This document shows positions 24,701-30,782 of a stretch of 64,000 nucleotides of DNA, piece by piece. The position numbers and the translations under genes are program-made. The notes below the pieces were generated by a model, which was not told the origin of the DNA, did not search any database, and saw only the letters and a program-made list of their open reading frames with translations. Position 1 is the first letter of the stretch. Each line of letters starts with the position of its first letter. Source of the DNA: Nannocystis sp. RBIL2 (GTDB taxonomy: Bacteria; Myxococcota_A; Polyangia; Nannocystales; Nannocystaceae). The stretch covers positions 2,774,001-2,838,000 of the forward strand of contig NZ_JAPNJW010000001.1 in NCBI RefSeq assembly GCF_026626745.1. The letters run 5' to 3'.

Positions 24701-27068
24701 GGCGACGCCGGCCACGTGGCGCATGGTGCTGGACGCTGGCTGGAAGGGTGAGAGGCCCCTGCAGGTGCTGTGCGGCGGGGAGGCGATGACGCCAGATCTG
24801 GCGGTCGAGCTGGCGCGCAGGGCGTCGCCGGTGTGGAACGCGTATGGGCCGACCGAGACGACGATCTGGTCCGCGCTCTCTCGCGTCGACTCCGGGCGGA
24901 GCCCCGTGCGGCTCGGCCGAGGCATCGCCAATACGCAGCTGTACGTGGTCGACAACCACCTGCAGCAGACGCCGGTGGGCATCCCGGGCGAGCTGTACAT
25001 CGGGGGAGCCGGGCTCGCGCGCGGCTATCTGGGCCGGCCCGCACTGACCGCGGAGCGCTTCGTGCCGGACCCGTTCTCCGCGGTGCCCGGGTCACGGATG
25101 TACCGCACGGGCGACCTCGTCCGCTGGGACGCGAACGGAGCGCTGGAGTTTCTCGGGCGCATCGATCACCAGGTCAAGATCCGCGGCTTCCGCATCGAGC
25201 TCGGGGAGATCGAGGCGGTGCTGTCGTCGCACCCGTCGGTGCGAGCGTGCGCCGTGGTCGTGTGGGAACCTGCGTCCGGTGACAGGCGCCTGGTCGCGCA
25301 CGTGGTGCTCGGCGAGAGCGGATGCACCGACGATGCACTGCGCGAGCACCTCGGGGCCGCGCTGCCGACGTACATGGTCCCCTCGCTGTTCGTGCGGCGC
25401 ACGGCGCTGCCGCTGAGCCCCGCCGGCAAGGTGGATCGCAAGGCGTTGCCGCCGCCCGACGCGATGCGTGAGGCGGTCGAGACGTCCTGCGTGGCGCCGC
25501 GGACCGAGGCCGAGCGCGTGCTCGCCGAGCTGTGGTCGGCGGTGCTGCAGCGCTCGCCGCTCGGGATCCACGACAACTTCTTCTCGCTCGGAGGGGACTC
25601 GATCCTGGCGATCCAGGTGATCGGTCGCGCGAAGCGAGCCGGCCTCCATCTCACTGCACGCGACATGTTCATGCATCAGACGGTGGCCGAGCTCGCGCTG
25701 GTGGTGCGCCGAGAGAGCGCAGTGCTGGCGGAGCAGGACGCCGTCAGCGGGACGGTGCCGCTGACGCCGATCCAGCACTGGTTCCTCGACGGGGACCCAG
25801 TGGACGCGCATCACTACTGCCCAGCGATGCGCTGGACGCCGCCGCCCGCGCTCTCGCCCGAGATCGCCGCAGAGGCGCTGCGAATCATCGCAGAGCAACA
25901 TGACGCGGTGCGGTTGCGGTATCGTCGCACCGAGTCCGGGTGGGTTCAGGAGCACGAGCCGGGGGCGACCCTCGTGCTCGAGCGGGTCGATCTGTCGGCG
26001 TTGGATCGCTCGGCCCGCGACGCCGCGGCGGTCGAGGCGGTGGCGGAGCTGCAGCGCGGCATGAGTCTCTCCAGCGGCCCGATCTGCCGCGCTGCGTGGC
26101 TGGATCTGGGCGAAGCGGGCGCGCAGCTCGTCCTCGTCCTCCACCACCTCATCACGGACGGCGTGTCGTGGCGAATCGTGTGCGAGGACCTGCAGCGCGC
26201 ATGCGATGCGCTGATCGCCGGGCGGACACCGGAGCTCGGAGCCAAGACCACGTCCCTGCGCCAGTGGTCCGAGCGGCTCCACGCGTTCATCGCCGGCGGC
26301 GGCCTGTCGGAGGAGCTCGGCTACTGGCAGGCGCAGTGCGCTCGCCGCATGACTCCGATCGTACGAGACCGCGACTGCGCGCCGGGGACCTTCGGCGACA
26401 GCCGCACCGTGGAGGTGGAGCTCTCGCCGGCAGACACCCGCGCACTCCTCCGCGCCGTGGGCTCGGCGCATGGGACGGAGATCGACGCGGTCCTGCTGTC
26501 GGCCCTCGCATCGGCGCTGAGCGCCGCCTCCGCGACAGACACTGTCTGCGTGGCGCTGCAGCACCACGGTCGCGAGCCTGTCGTGGCTGACGTGGACGTG
26601 TCCCGCACCCTGGGATGGTTCTCGTCGCTGTTCCCGCTGTGGCTGACCGTGCAGCAGGGCCACGATCCTGCGGTGCTGCTGAACGACGTGAAAGAGCAGC
26701 TGCGGTCGGTGCCCGGCCGGGGCCTCGGATACGGCTGGCTGCGGTACGCGCATCCGGACGCGGACGTACGTGCGTCGCTCTCCGTACCCATGCCGATGGT
26801 ATTCAACTACCTCGGCCAGTACGAGGCCGGCTCGCCCTGGACCTTCGACGGGACGGGGCATACGAGCATCAGCCCGAACATGGCCTTGTTTCATGAGCTC
26901 GTGGTGAGTGGCATCGTGGTGGACGGGCGACTGCGGCTCGGCTGGAGCTTCAGCAGCGCCATCCATGAGGCCTCGACGATCGAGCGGATCGCGGAAGCGT
27001 TCCTCTCGTCGCTGCGGCGACTCATCGCATGCACCTCGGTTGACGGGGAGGACGCGTCTTGGAACTGA
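9780..27068 (+). CDS. Five-module nonribosomal peptide synthetase (A-T / C-A-T-E / C-A-T / C-A-T / C-A-T-E)
   Basis: This is a 5,762-residue synthetase; the ATG at 9780 follows AGGACC. Domains in order: A1 (70-565), T1 (Ser613), C2, A2, T2 (Ser1663), E2, C3, A3, T3 (Ser3172), C4, A4, T4 (Ser4221), C5, A5, T5 (Ser5274), E5 to the end. By alignment to GrsA, the A1 and A3 codes read DVWHFSLIDK (serine type). A2 and A4 read DGVFTASIFK, which I cannot assign. A5 reads DILQLGAIWK, one residue off a published glycine code. E2 and E5 have intact HHxxxDG. C3 has HHILADG, but C2, C4 and C5 have HHIITDE. Module 1 starts in the C-A linker with no condensation domain, as a loading module would. There is no thioesterase or reductase at the C-terminus. 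Confidence 0.97.
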   Translation: MSMHDESRDVRGFEPRSEQYVAAPQDAGSPDTAAGVLPWAAAADLTRPIEHLPMLTSDELRQLAAWNDTAVAYPPARCIHEQFEDQAARTPDAVALVFGVQQLTYRELDERSNQLAHHLRGLGVGPEVRVGLCVERSLEMLVGLLAILKAGGAYVPLDPSYPQERLAFMLADARPAVLLTQARLRDSLPPHDVVVHLDAPTWQQQPSTSPAVDVGPDHAIYVIYTSGSTGRPKGVLNTHRGLDNRLRWMQRAYGLNPSDAILQKTPLSFDVSGWELWWPLLEGARMVIAAPEGHKDPRYLAALIAATGVTVIHFVPSMLGVFLAATEPRERASLRHVFASGEALPAHLREAWYAGNRGELHNLYGPTEAAIDVTSHTCRSEETGPVPIGRPIDNTRTYVLDAAFRPVPVGVAGELYLAGVQLARGYLGRPSLTAERFVPDPFSEPGARMYRTGDLARFRDDGALEFLGRIDHQVKIRGFRIELGEIEAALAAHPSVRDCVVVAREDATGDKRLVAYVAGDDATLSELRASLGARLPEYMVPAAFVFLDALPLNPNGKVDRKALPSPETTRGAAETFIAPRTDVERALVVIWEELLEVRPVGVSDNFFLLGGHSLLAFRVVSAIQARFGSAPSLAALLRNPTIEALAALLDTRAERPAPQLGLSPRADGEAPFEGLSGTERRIWFLEKLSPQARSYQIPHVFEVASALCAPALRESVRVLALRHPILRTTYPEVDGTPRREVSDDVRIPIRVEDVSSLPEAERDAALRAMLAAEVEARFDLERGPLTRVLAVTTAADRHVVVVHQHHIITDEWSWGLLLAELSSLYEASCRGETAALPPLAYQYSDYARAERSALAGDGLAASRAYWRAALSDVPRLDLSIVAPASAAVSGPEGQASLRLSPEASRQLQALAHESAATPFMAWYAALAAVLSRYSGQRDFGLGAVVANRQIAGTEGMLGFFTNTVVLRTDLSGDPTFAELLARARRTALDAYEHQALPFDVVVQEQGLSRQAGENPLFDVTFFEVTPPTTGAAAGWSPRLDAVPQGLATAKNALAVSVQHAAEGTLVEVLYDTTRVSRTAAERLCGHLRALVSDAAAHPERRVSELELLTDEEIEKLAAWNDTPPADPAARCIHELIAEQAAKAPQAVALEQDGLQLRYGEFEAQANRLAHHLRALGVGPEVRVAVCVERSFDMVVGLVAILKAGGAFVPLDPSSPPDRLSLLLAEAEAPVLLTHADVRLSAPGVTVVRLDADAAQWASQPITPPESGVTLENANYVVFTSGSTGKPKPVINEHRGLAARVAFQRLHIPVHPSDRILFSAAIAFDGAIVDWMLSLCNGAACVLPSNAYDAVEGIAECLEHRAITFSFIPPAMLRALRCPAPALRHITLAGDSTPPSLVAQWAEGRQVLNSYGPTEFSIFAAQAWFDPSRPQRFSIGRPIHGVHLYLLDAAKRPVPIGMPGEIHLAGVGLARGYLNRPAMTAERFVPDPFSEQPGARMYCTGDLARWNEDGELEFLGRADHQVKIRGFRVELGEIEAVLSSHAAVASCVVVAREDTPGSTRLVAYVVAQDGALAANVLREHLRSHLPDYMLPSAFVFLDALPLSANGKVDRKRLPAPKDTRQAVDTSYVAPRTEAERALAEVWSEVLRVASVGIHDNFFSLGGDSILAIQVVGRAKRAGLHVTVRDMFMHQTVAELVQVARRSSAAVAEQAVTGTALLTPSQQWFLGKDPEDAHHFNQAWMWTPSSALSPALVAEALQFVLRQHDALRLQYHHTESGWVQSHAEEVALPLERTDLSALPPGARRAAVEASADALQASLSLSAGPVARAAWLDLGDEGKRLLLVVHHLVVDGVSWRILHEDLERACEALLAGRTPELAAKTTSFRQWSERLHAFVAAGGLSQEEDFWRAQCARGITPLPQDHEAAPGTVGDSRTVDVELSEAETRALLHDVSAAYRTEINDVLLSALAAALSAFCDTDTVCVTLEGHGREALLEDVDVSRTVGWFTSMFPVWLTAPATDDPAALLKGVKEQLRSVPNRGFGYGWLRYAHPDEAVRASLSVDPPVVFNYLGQFDMGAQGRGMFGPATEPTGRTSSSRMALWHALAVNGGVWQGRLRFEWTYSSAIHDDSTVARLAARFVASLRRIIAHCTASEAFGYTPSDFPLARLEQPALDGLFGATRDVESVYPLSPLQAGLLFHALNEPESPTYTVQLALQLGGDVDAAALESAWKTVFARHAVYRTSFLWQGVPEPLQVVRRSVAFAMPTYDWSSLDAIEAEARWEALRRDERAAGFDFGRAPLARVVLVRMPGGSTWMVKTTHHILADGWSMPVVLGELQAAYAAHRGGRRLALPEPVAYERYIAWLATRDQNASSAFFAQYLAGVEEPTRLPFPPLAATLAEATREHRQRDTALTAAETEAITAFARRHGLTLNTVVQGALAQVLGRTTGRTDVVFGMTTSGRGAPLRGIERMVGLFINTLPLRARWSGSEGVVEWLQRLQAEQVELRAHEATPLYEVQRASAVGGGRALFDTLLVFENYPVDDAAQQAEVLPIEDFQAFEQTSYPLAITVAAGTTLDLRWMWEPSALRSEDIEQLWGHLRTVLLDMVAHPDRHLSELGLLTEAEHAELAAWNDTAVAYPPARCIHEQFEDQAARTPDAVALVFGVQQLTYRELDERSNQLAHHLRGLGVGPEVRVGLCVERSLEMLVGLLAILKAGGAYVPLDPSYPQERLAFMLEDARPAVLLTQARLRDSLPPHDVVVHLDAPTWQQQPSTSPAVDVGPDHAIYVIYTSGSTGRPKGVLNTHRGLDNRLRWMQRAYGLNPSDAILQKTPLSFDVSGWELWWPLLEGARMVIAAPEGHKDPRYLAALIATTGVTVIHFVPSMLGVFLAATEPRERASLRHVFASGEALPAHLREAWYAGNRGELHNLYGPTEAAIDVTSHTCRSEETGPVPIGRPIDNTRTYVLDAAFRPVPVGVAGELYLAGVQLARGYLGRPGLTAERFVPDPFSEPGARMYRTGDLARFRDDGALEFLGRIDHQVKIRGFRIELGEIEAALAAHPSVRDCVVVAREDATGDKRLVAYVAGDDATLSELRASLAARLPEYMVPAAFVFLDALPLNPNGKVDRKALPSPETTRGAAETFIAPRTDLERGLVAIWEELLEARPIGIDDDFFALGGHSLLAVRVVSAVKARLGLGLTLATLLQRPTIAALAALLAGTETRPAPVAALAPSPRGAAEPAYDGLSGTERRIWFVDKLAPEARSYQVPHVFVVRGALSEPALRQSVEQLAQRQEILRTTYPEVDGVLIRRVAESASIPLRVEDVSALSEAAREVALHAHLEAEIAVPFDLATGPLTRVRVVSLEAEHHVVLVLQHHIITDEWSSGVLLAELSRLYEACCRGEAAALPALSYQFADHARAEQEALTTGGFAPSRAYWKDRLAGVPRLELPIVRTAPGRGPEASVALGVPVEASRGLQALARDHGCTPFMAWYAALTAVLSRYSGQADFGLGAVIANREVPGTADLLGFFTNTVVLRTDLAGDPTFRELLARARRTALDAYEHQALPFDVVVQDQGLSRQAGENPLFDVTFFEVTPPTTIAASGWSPRLGAAPQGLATAKNALAVSVQHGAEGTLVEVLYDTTRVSRTAAERLCGHLRTLVSDAAAHPDRRVSELELLTDEEIEKLAAWNDTPPTDPAARCIHELIAEQAVKAPQAVALEQDGLQLRYGEFEAQANRLAHHLRTLGVGPEVRVAVCVERSFDMVVGLVAILKAGGAFVPLDPSSPPDRLSLLLAEAEAPVLLTHADVRLSAPGVTVVRLDADAAQWASQPITPPESGVTLENANYVVFTSGSTGKPKPVINEHRGLAARVAFQRQHIPVHPSDRILFSAAIAFDGAIVDWMLSLCNGAACVLPSNAYDAVEGIAECLEHRAITFSFIPPAMLRVLRCRAPALRHITLAGDSTPPSLVAQWAEGRQVLNSYGPTEFSIFAAQAWFDPSRPERFSIGRPIHGVHLYLLDAAKRPVPIGMPGEIHLAGVGLARGYLNRPAMTAERFVPDPLATQPGARMYCTGDLARWNEDGELEFLGRVDHQVKIRGFRVELGEIEAALASHPAVASCVVVAREDTPGNNRLVAYVVAKDSALAAASLREHLRSYLPDYMLPSAFVFLDALPLSANGKVDRKALPSPEATRGADGTFMAPRTDVERALVAIWEELLEVRPIGIDDDFFALGGHSLLAVRVASAVKTRLGLGLTLATLLRQPTVAALAALLAGTETRPALALSPSPRDAAEPAYDALSGTERRIWFVDKLSPEARSYQVPHVFVIRGALSEPALRQSLKQLAQRQEILRTTYPEVDGVLIRRVADSVSIPLRVEDVSALPEAARETALRAHLEAEIGARFDLATGPLTRVRVVSLEAERHVVLVLQHHIITDEWSSGVLLSELSRLYEACCRDEAAALPALSYQFADYARAEQEALSTGGFAASRAYWKAKLASVPRLELPIVRAAPAGGPGLEASVAHRVPPEASRGLQALARAHGCTPFMAWYAALTAVLSRYSGQTDFGLGAVIANREVPGTADLLGFFTNTVVLRTDLADDPTFAELLARARRTALETYEHQALPFDVVVQDQGLSRQAGESPLFDVTFFEVTPPTTGAAASWSPLLDVALTGVATAKQALALGVLHDAEGTEVSLTYDTTRVDAGAVERLGRHLQVLVQDGVLHPDKRLSQLDLLTETEHAKLAAWNDTAAACPAERCTHELFAEQARRTPAAVALVFGEQQLTYHELDERSNQLAHHLRGLGVGPEVLVALCVERSLEMVVGLLGILKAGGAYVPLDPSYPPERLAFMLEDARPAVLLTQARLRDSLPPHEVVTVHLDAGAPAWQQPRTPLAVAVRPDHASYVLYTSGSTGRPKGVQILHAALTNLLHSFAEQTGIGPQDALLAVTSMSFDIAGLELFMPLIRGASIHLASRDDASNGEALVSALARATMMQATPATWRMVLDAGWKGERPLQVLCGGEAMTPDLAVELARRASPVWNAYGPTETTIWSALSRVDSGRSPVRLGRGIANTQLYVVDNHLQQTPVGIPGELYIGGAGLARGYLGRPALTAERFVPDPFSAVPGSRMYRTGDLVRWDANGALEFLGRIDHQVKIRGFRIELGEIEAVLSSHPSVRACAVVVWEPASGDRRLVAHVVLGESGCTDDALREHLGAALPTYMVPSLFVRRTALPLSPAGKVDRKALPPPDAMREAVETSCVAPRTEAERVLAELWSAVLQRSPLGIHDNFFSLGGDSILAIQVIGRAKRAGLHLTARDMFMHQTVAELALVVRRESAVLAEQDAVSGTVPLTPIQHWFLDGDPVDAHHYCPAMRWTPPPALSPEIAAEALRIIAEQHDAVRLRYRRTESGWVQEHEPGATLVLERVDLSALDRSARDAAAVEAVAELQRGMSLSSGPICRAAWLDLGEAGAQLVLVLHHLITDGVSWRIVCEDLQRACDALIAGRTPELGAKTTSLRQWSERLHAFIAGGGLSEELGYWQAQCARRMTPIVRDRDCAPGTFGDSRTVEVELSPADTRALLRAVGSAHGTEIDAVLLSALASALSAASATDTVCVALQHHGREPVVADVDVSRTLGWFSSLFPLWLTVQQGHDPAVLLNDVKEQLRSVPGRGLGYGWLRYAHPDADVRASLSVPMPMVFNYLGQYEAGSPWTFDGTGHTSISPNMALFHELVVSGIVVDGRLRLGWSFSSAIHEASTIERIAEAFLSSLRRLIACTSVDGEDASWN
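9971..14600 (+). repeat. NRPS internal duplication, first unit (A1-T1-C2-A2)
   Basis: This segment recurs downstream at an offset of 7,677 bp, measured at the A1 start, the T1 Ser codon, the A2 start and the A2 NGKVDRK motif. Long stretches of A1/A3 and A2/A4 are almost base-identical. The C domain between them is more diverged, with small compensating indels. Confidence 0.9.
17648..22277 (+). repeat. NRPS internal duplication, second unit (A3-T3-C4-A4)
   Basis: This is the partner of 9971-14600. Beyond A4 the similarity switches: T4-C5 resembles T3-C4 (offset about 3.15 kb), not T2-E2. T5-E5 resembles T2-E2 (offset about 10.8 kb). The gene is therefore a mosaic of copied blocks. Confidence 0.88.
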
Positions 27069-27772
27069 CAGATCCATCGCAAGCTCGGCTGTTGTGCGCC
27101 GAGCAGCTCGACGAGCAGAGCGCCGGTCTCCCGGCAGCGACTCGCGCGCAACTGCTGGAGGTGCTGACGTGGCTCAGGACCTTCATCTCCAGGCCGAACC
27201 CGATCATCGGTCGCAAGGGGTCCGTGTGTCCCTTTGTCGAGCCCGGCCTGAACCGATTTCGCTCGATCCGCTTTCACGTGTACGAGGGGGAGCTCCGCCC
27301 CGCCGCAGTGGAGTCGGTGATTCGCGCGCTGGTGGCTCGCTTTCCCACGGAGCTCCCCACCGCCGGGATGGGTCGCGAGTTCCGCGCCATCCTGACCCTA
27401 TTCCCCGAGTTGCCGAACGACGCGGGGCTGCAGTTCATCGATCCCGTGCAACAGGCGCTGAAGCCCGAGATCACCGCCCAGGGTCTGATGATCGGCCAGT
27501 TCTATCCCGGCTGCCGCGAGCCCGGCTTGCACAACCCCGACTACCGCCCGCTCGAAGCGCCGCACCCGATGCTGGTGATTCGTCCGATGCAGCTCACCGA
27601 TCTGATGTTCCTGTTCTCCCGCCCGGAGTACCTGTCGGCCTACGTCCGGCGGTTCGGCATCACCGCCCGCGACGAGCTCACGACGCGCATCGCCGCCGCC
27701 GGCGTCCCGCAGCTGCCGGTGAACTGGGAGGCGGTCCTGGACGCAGCGTTTCCGCCGAGCCATGCAGGATGA
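27059..27772 (+). CDS. DUF6875-type protein co-translated with the NRPS
   Basis: This is a 237-residue protein starting with TTG at 27059, inside the last codons of the NRPS (10-bp overlap), preceded by GGGGAGGA. Translational coupling is likely. The motif GRKGSVCPFVEPGL near residues 51-64 and the segment GQFYPGCREPGLHNPDYRPL near 140 are the features I associate with DUF6875, a family seen next to peptide-synthesis genes and without a known activity. There is no signal peptide, so it should act in the cytoplasm beside the synthetase. Given the missing thioesterase, a role in release or tailoring is worth considering; that is inference only. Confidence 0.75.
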   Translation: MELTDPSQARLLCAEQLDEQSAGLPAATRAQLLEVLTWLRTFISRPNPIIGRKGSVCPFVEPGLNRFRSIRFHVYEGELRPAAVESVIRALVARFPTELPTAGMGREFRAILTLFPELPNDAGLQFIDPVQQALKPEITAQGLMIGQFYPGCREPGLHNPDYRPLEAPHPMLVIRPMQLTDLMFLFSRPEYLSAYVRRFGITARDELTTRIAAAGVPQLPVNWEAVLDAAFPPSHAG

Positions 27773-27812
27773 GATGAGCACGGCGCGCCCGACATCGATC
27801 GCCCTGAACGGG

Positions 27813-29447
27813 TCAATGGCTGGCGCTGTCGGCGGGGCGCTCGACGCTGCGGATCTGTCCCTGCTCCATCGTGATGACCCGGTCTGCGCAGGAGAAATAA
27901 CGGTCGTCGTGGCTGACCGCGAGGACGGTCTTTCCGCGGGCCCGGAGCGTGGGGAGCAGCTCGGTGTAGAAATACTTGCGGAACTCGGGGTCCTGGTCGG
28001 CGGCCCACTCGTCGAAGACGTAGATCGGGCGGTCCTCGAGCAGCGCGACGATCATCGCCAGGCGCTTGCGCTGGCCGGTCGACAGCTCGCGCTTGGTGAA
28101 GCCCCCGTCGGCGAAGGACGTCTGGCTGCGAAGGTGCATCTGCGCGAGCAGCCGGTGAACCTCGCTGGCATCGATGTCGGCGAGGCCGTAGAGGCGCGAG
28201 AACAGGTGGAAGTCGGAGTAGATCGTCGTGAACAGCTCGCGGTAGGCGGCGGCGTTGTCCTGGTCGACGGAGATGCCGTCGGCCAGCAGTCGCCCGCCGC
28301 TCGGCGCGTACAGGCCTGTGAGCGTCTTGACCAGGGTCGTCTTGCCGCTGCCGTTGCCGCCGACGATGAACAGCACCTCGCCGGCATTCACCGTGAGGTC
28401 GATCGGGCCGATGTGGAAGCCTTGATCGGTGCCCCCGGCATGGCCGTATTGAAGGCCGCGCAGCTCGATCGACGAGAAGCGCCCGCCCCAGGGGTCCTCA
28501 CCGGGTTCGGAGCTCTCGAGGCCGACCGCGTCGAGCTTGGCCTCGAGCGCCGCGATCTCGGCCAGCGCCTGGTTGGAGCGGGTGAACGCGGCCACGCCGT
28601 TGATGATGCCGCTGAGCGGACCCCAGATGAACATCGTGCCGGCCACGAGGGTGCCGGTCATCGCCGTGTCCGCGGGGACGTACTGGGGGAGCACGAACAC
28701 GACGGTGCCGAGCAGCGCGAACAGGCTGCAATTGGCGAAGATCCAGTTGTCGTCGAAGATCCGGCCGGACTGGACCGTCGCGCGGCGCATTCGCTCGGAG
28801 TGAGCGACGAGGCCGGCGCGCAGCTCGCTACCGCGGCGACGGCTGTACTTGACCTCCTTGAACCCGCGCAGCAGATCCGTCAGAGAGTCGAAGAAGCGCA
28901 GGCGCGTCTCCGCCTTCTCCTGGAAGTAGCCGTCGAGCTCGCGGAGCCTGGCGCGGTAAATGCTCACGCTGATCGCGGTCAGCAGCGCGAGCAAGATGAA
29001 CGCGGTCGGCGACACGTACGCGAGGTAGAGGCAGGCGAACACGGAGATGCTGACCGACTGCAGCACGTGGGCCATGTTCCCTGCCCATCCGGAGATCACG
29101 GCCACGTTCTCCGTGAGGCGGTCGAAGATCTCGGCGGAGCCGATGCGTTCGATGCTGGCGAGATCGGCGCGCTCGATCTTGTCGACGATCCGGGTCTTCA
29201 TGCGGTGCAGCGCCGACTCGACGATCGCCACACAGCGGTGGTACGTGGCGCGCCCCGTGATGGCGTACAGGATGACGCCCAGCGCGAACATCGCAAAGAT
29301 GCGAAATTCGGTCGGGTCGGACGAAGCGCTCGCTGCATTGACAAGCGCGAGCACCAACACGTTGGCGACGCCGGCGAGGCTGGCCGCGGCCAACACGGCG
29401 CGCCGCTCCCTGCCTGCCTCGTCGAGGAACAGTTCGACGATAGTCAT
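27813..29447 (-). CDS. Cyclic-peptide-type ABC exporter (fused permease-ATPase, PvdE/SyrD-like)
   Basis: This is a 544-residue half-transporter. The membrane domain spans about residues 15-290 and the nucleotide-binding domain about 325-535. Walker A is GGNGSGKT (363-370), the signature is LSTGQ (455-459), Walker B is IYVFDE (475-480), and the H-loop His is at 513. Length, the FDEWAADQDPEFR block after Walker B and the order of domains fit the cyclic peptide transporter family, which exports nonribosomal peptides or their precursors across the inner membrane. It lies 33 bp downstream of the mbtH-like gene on the same strand and converges on the NRPS operon, so it is the likely exporter of the product. 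Confidence 0.92.
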   Translation of the reverse strand: MTIVELFLDEAGRERRAVLAAASLAGVANVLVLALVNAASASSDPTEFRIFAMFALGVILYAITGRATYHRCVAIVESALHRMKTRIVDKIERADLASIERIGSAEIFDRLTENVAVISGWAGNMAHVLQSVSISVFACLYLAYVSPTAFILLALLTAISVSIYRARLRELDGYFQEKAETRLRFFDSLTDLLRGFKEVKYSRRRGSELRAGLVAHSERMRRATVQSGRIFDDNWIFANCSLFALLGTVVFVLPQYVPADTAMTGTLVAGTMFIWGPLSGIINGVAAFTRSNQALAEIAALEAKLDAVGLESSEPGEDPWGGRFSSIELRGLQYGHAGGTDQGFHIGPIDLTVNAGEVLFIVGGNGSGKTTLVKTLTGLYAPSGGRLLADGISVDQDNAAAYRELFTTIYSDFHLFSRLYGLADIDASEVHRLLAQMHLRSQTSFADGGFTKRELSTGQRKRLAMIVALLEDRPIYVFDEWAADQDPEFRKYFYTELLPTLRARGKTVLAVSHDDRYFSCADRVITMEQGQIRSVERPADSASH

Positions 29448-29480
29448 GAATCGATGCCGTCGTACGCCAGCCGAGCGGGC

Positions 29481-29711
29481 TCAGCCCGTCGGGCCTTCCG
29501 CGGCCTTTGCCATGGCGAGCCGCAAGGACAGCGGCCGCAGGTCGGTCCACGCTTCGTCGATGTAGGCGAGGCACTCCTGCTTGGTGCCATTCTTGCCCGC
29601 CTTGCGCCATCCGACCGGCAATTCGCGGTCGGCGGGCCAAAGCGAGTACTGCTCCTCGTGGTTGACGACCACCTCGTAACGCTGGGTGGCATCCGTCTCG
29701 TCGTCGCTCAT
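29481..29711 (-). CDS. MbtH-like NRPS accessory protein
   Basis: This is a 76-residue protein with all the MbtH landmarks: [10 protein letters not shown] (17-26), the P.GW motif (LPVGWRKAG), [10 protein letters not shown] and DLRPLSLR. The three conserved Trp residues are present. MbtH-like proteins bind adenylation domains and are needed for solubility or activity of many of them. It is transcribed ahead of the ABC exporter and convergent to the synthetase, so it is probably the partner of one or more of the five A domains. A longer frame-open region upstream was ignored because the family starts at this ATG. Confidence 0.95.
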   Translation of the reverse strand: MSDDETDATQRYEVVVNHEEQYSLWPADRELPVGWRKAGKNGTKQECLAYIDEAWTDLRPLSLRLAMAKAAEGPTG

Positions 29712-30226
29712 GGATGTGTTCCTGATCGGTGGGGATCCAGATGTGGAGAACGGCAGGACGCTCGCACGTCGACCGGTCGCCGTCAACACCCGGAGCGCGC
29801 CGTGTGGCGAACGACGACGATGAACAGGGTCGTCGAAACACGCGGTGTCTCCAACCAGCAGACGGGGATTCGTCGGCGCAAACGGCGTCGCACGGGGCCG
29901 CTCATGGCCACGATTTTGCACACGAGCGAGAGCCGATCGAGGGGGCCGCCAGGCGACGATCGGACTCGTGTCACACGGGCCCCGCCGAACCCTACGAGCA
30001 TCCCATCCGGTGCTCCGGAAATACGCCCCCCTCGGGTGGGCTCCGGAGGCCTCGCAGTGCAATGCGCGACGAATCGTCACGACAGACGACCGCGCCGGGC
30101 GGGAGCGTGCATGCGTACCAGACGGGGCCGTAGCGGGCTCCTCGGCTCGAACCGCGCACCGCGCGCGACCCCGAAATCGATGCAATGACCTTGACATTGG
30201 GACTCAAACGCAGTGAGGTACTGTCC
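29712..30226. other. Divergent intergenic region between mbtH-like and DUF697 genes
   Basis: Both flanking genes read outward, so promoters for the mbtH-exporter unit and for the DUF697-SPFH unit should be here. I find no convincing -35/-10 pair, repeat or RNA. An in-frame ATG at 30185 exists but GAGG sits better for the ATG at 30227. Confidence 0.5.
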
Positions 30227-30766
30227 ATGGTGAGCGAGACGACACAAGTGAAAGAAGTGGCCTCTGATCCGGAGACGCGGCTGATGCAGGCCGACGCGAT
30301 CATTCATCGTAACGTCCTGTGGGCGCTCGGCGCCGGGGTGGTGCCGATCCCGATCGCCGATGTGCTCGCCGTCAGCGCCGTGCAGGTCAAGCAGCTCAAG
30401 GAGCTGTCCGCGCTCTACGGCATCACGTTCCGCGAGGATCTCGTCAAGAAGCTCGTCGGTTCGCTGCTCGTCGGGATCGGCGGCGTCGGTGTCGGCGCGG
30501 CGCTCGGGGGGAGCCTGGCGAAGCTGATTCCGGTGGTCGGGACGGCGCTGGGGATCGTCAGCGTGCCGGTCGCGGCCGGCGCCTTCACTCACGCCATTGG
30601 CCGCGTCTTCGTCATGCACTTCGAATCCGGGGGCACCTTCCTCGATTTCGATCCGCACCGGATGCGCGACCACTTCAGGCGCGAATTCGAGGGCGCGAAG
30701 GAGAAGGTCGCCGAGATGCGGAATCGGCCCGGCGCGCCGTCCGTGTCGCCTCAGGGGCCGGCGTAG
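30227..30766 (+). CDS. DUF697 / YcjF-like membrane protein
   Basis: The start at 30227 follows GAGG at 8 nt and gives 179 residues. The pattern DAIIHRNVLWALGAGVVPIPIADVLAVSAVQV, then FREDLVKKLVGSLLVGIGG and a long Gly/Ala-rich double hydrophobic segment (about 75-120), is typical of DUF697, a family often associated with dynamin/Era-like GTPases. The C-terminal part is charged (FDPHRMRDHFRREFEGAKEK) and presumably cytoplasmic. It heads a three-gene plus-strand unit with a tiny membrane peptide and an SPFH protein, so a membrane-organising role is plausible but unproven. Confidence 0.75.
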   Translation: MVSETTQVKEVASDPETRLMQADAIIHRNVLWALGAGVVPIPIADVLAVSAVQVKQLKELSALYGITFREDLVKKLVGSLLVGIGGVGVGAALGGSLAKLIPVVGTALGIVSVPVAAGAFTHAIGRVFVMHFESGGTFLDFDPHRMRDHFRREFEGAKEKVAEMRNRPGAPSVSPQGPA

Positions 30767-30782
30767 TCCGAAGGAGCGATCG

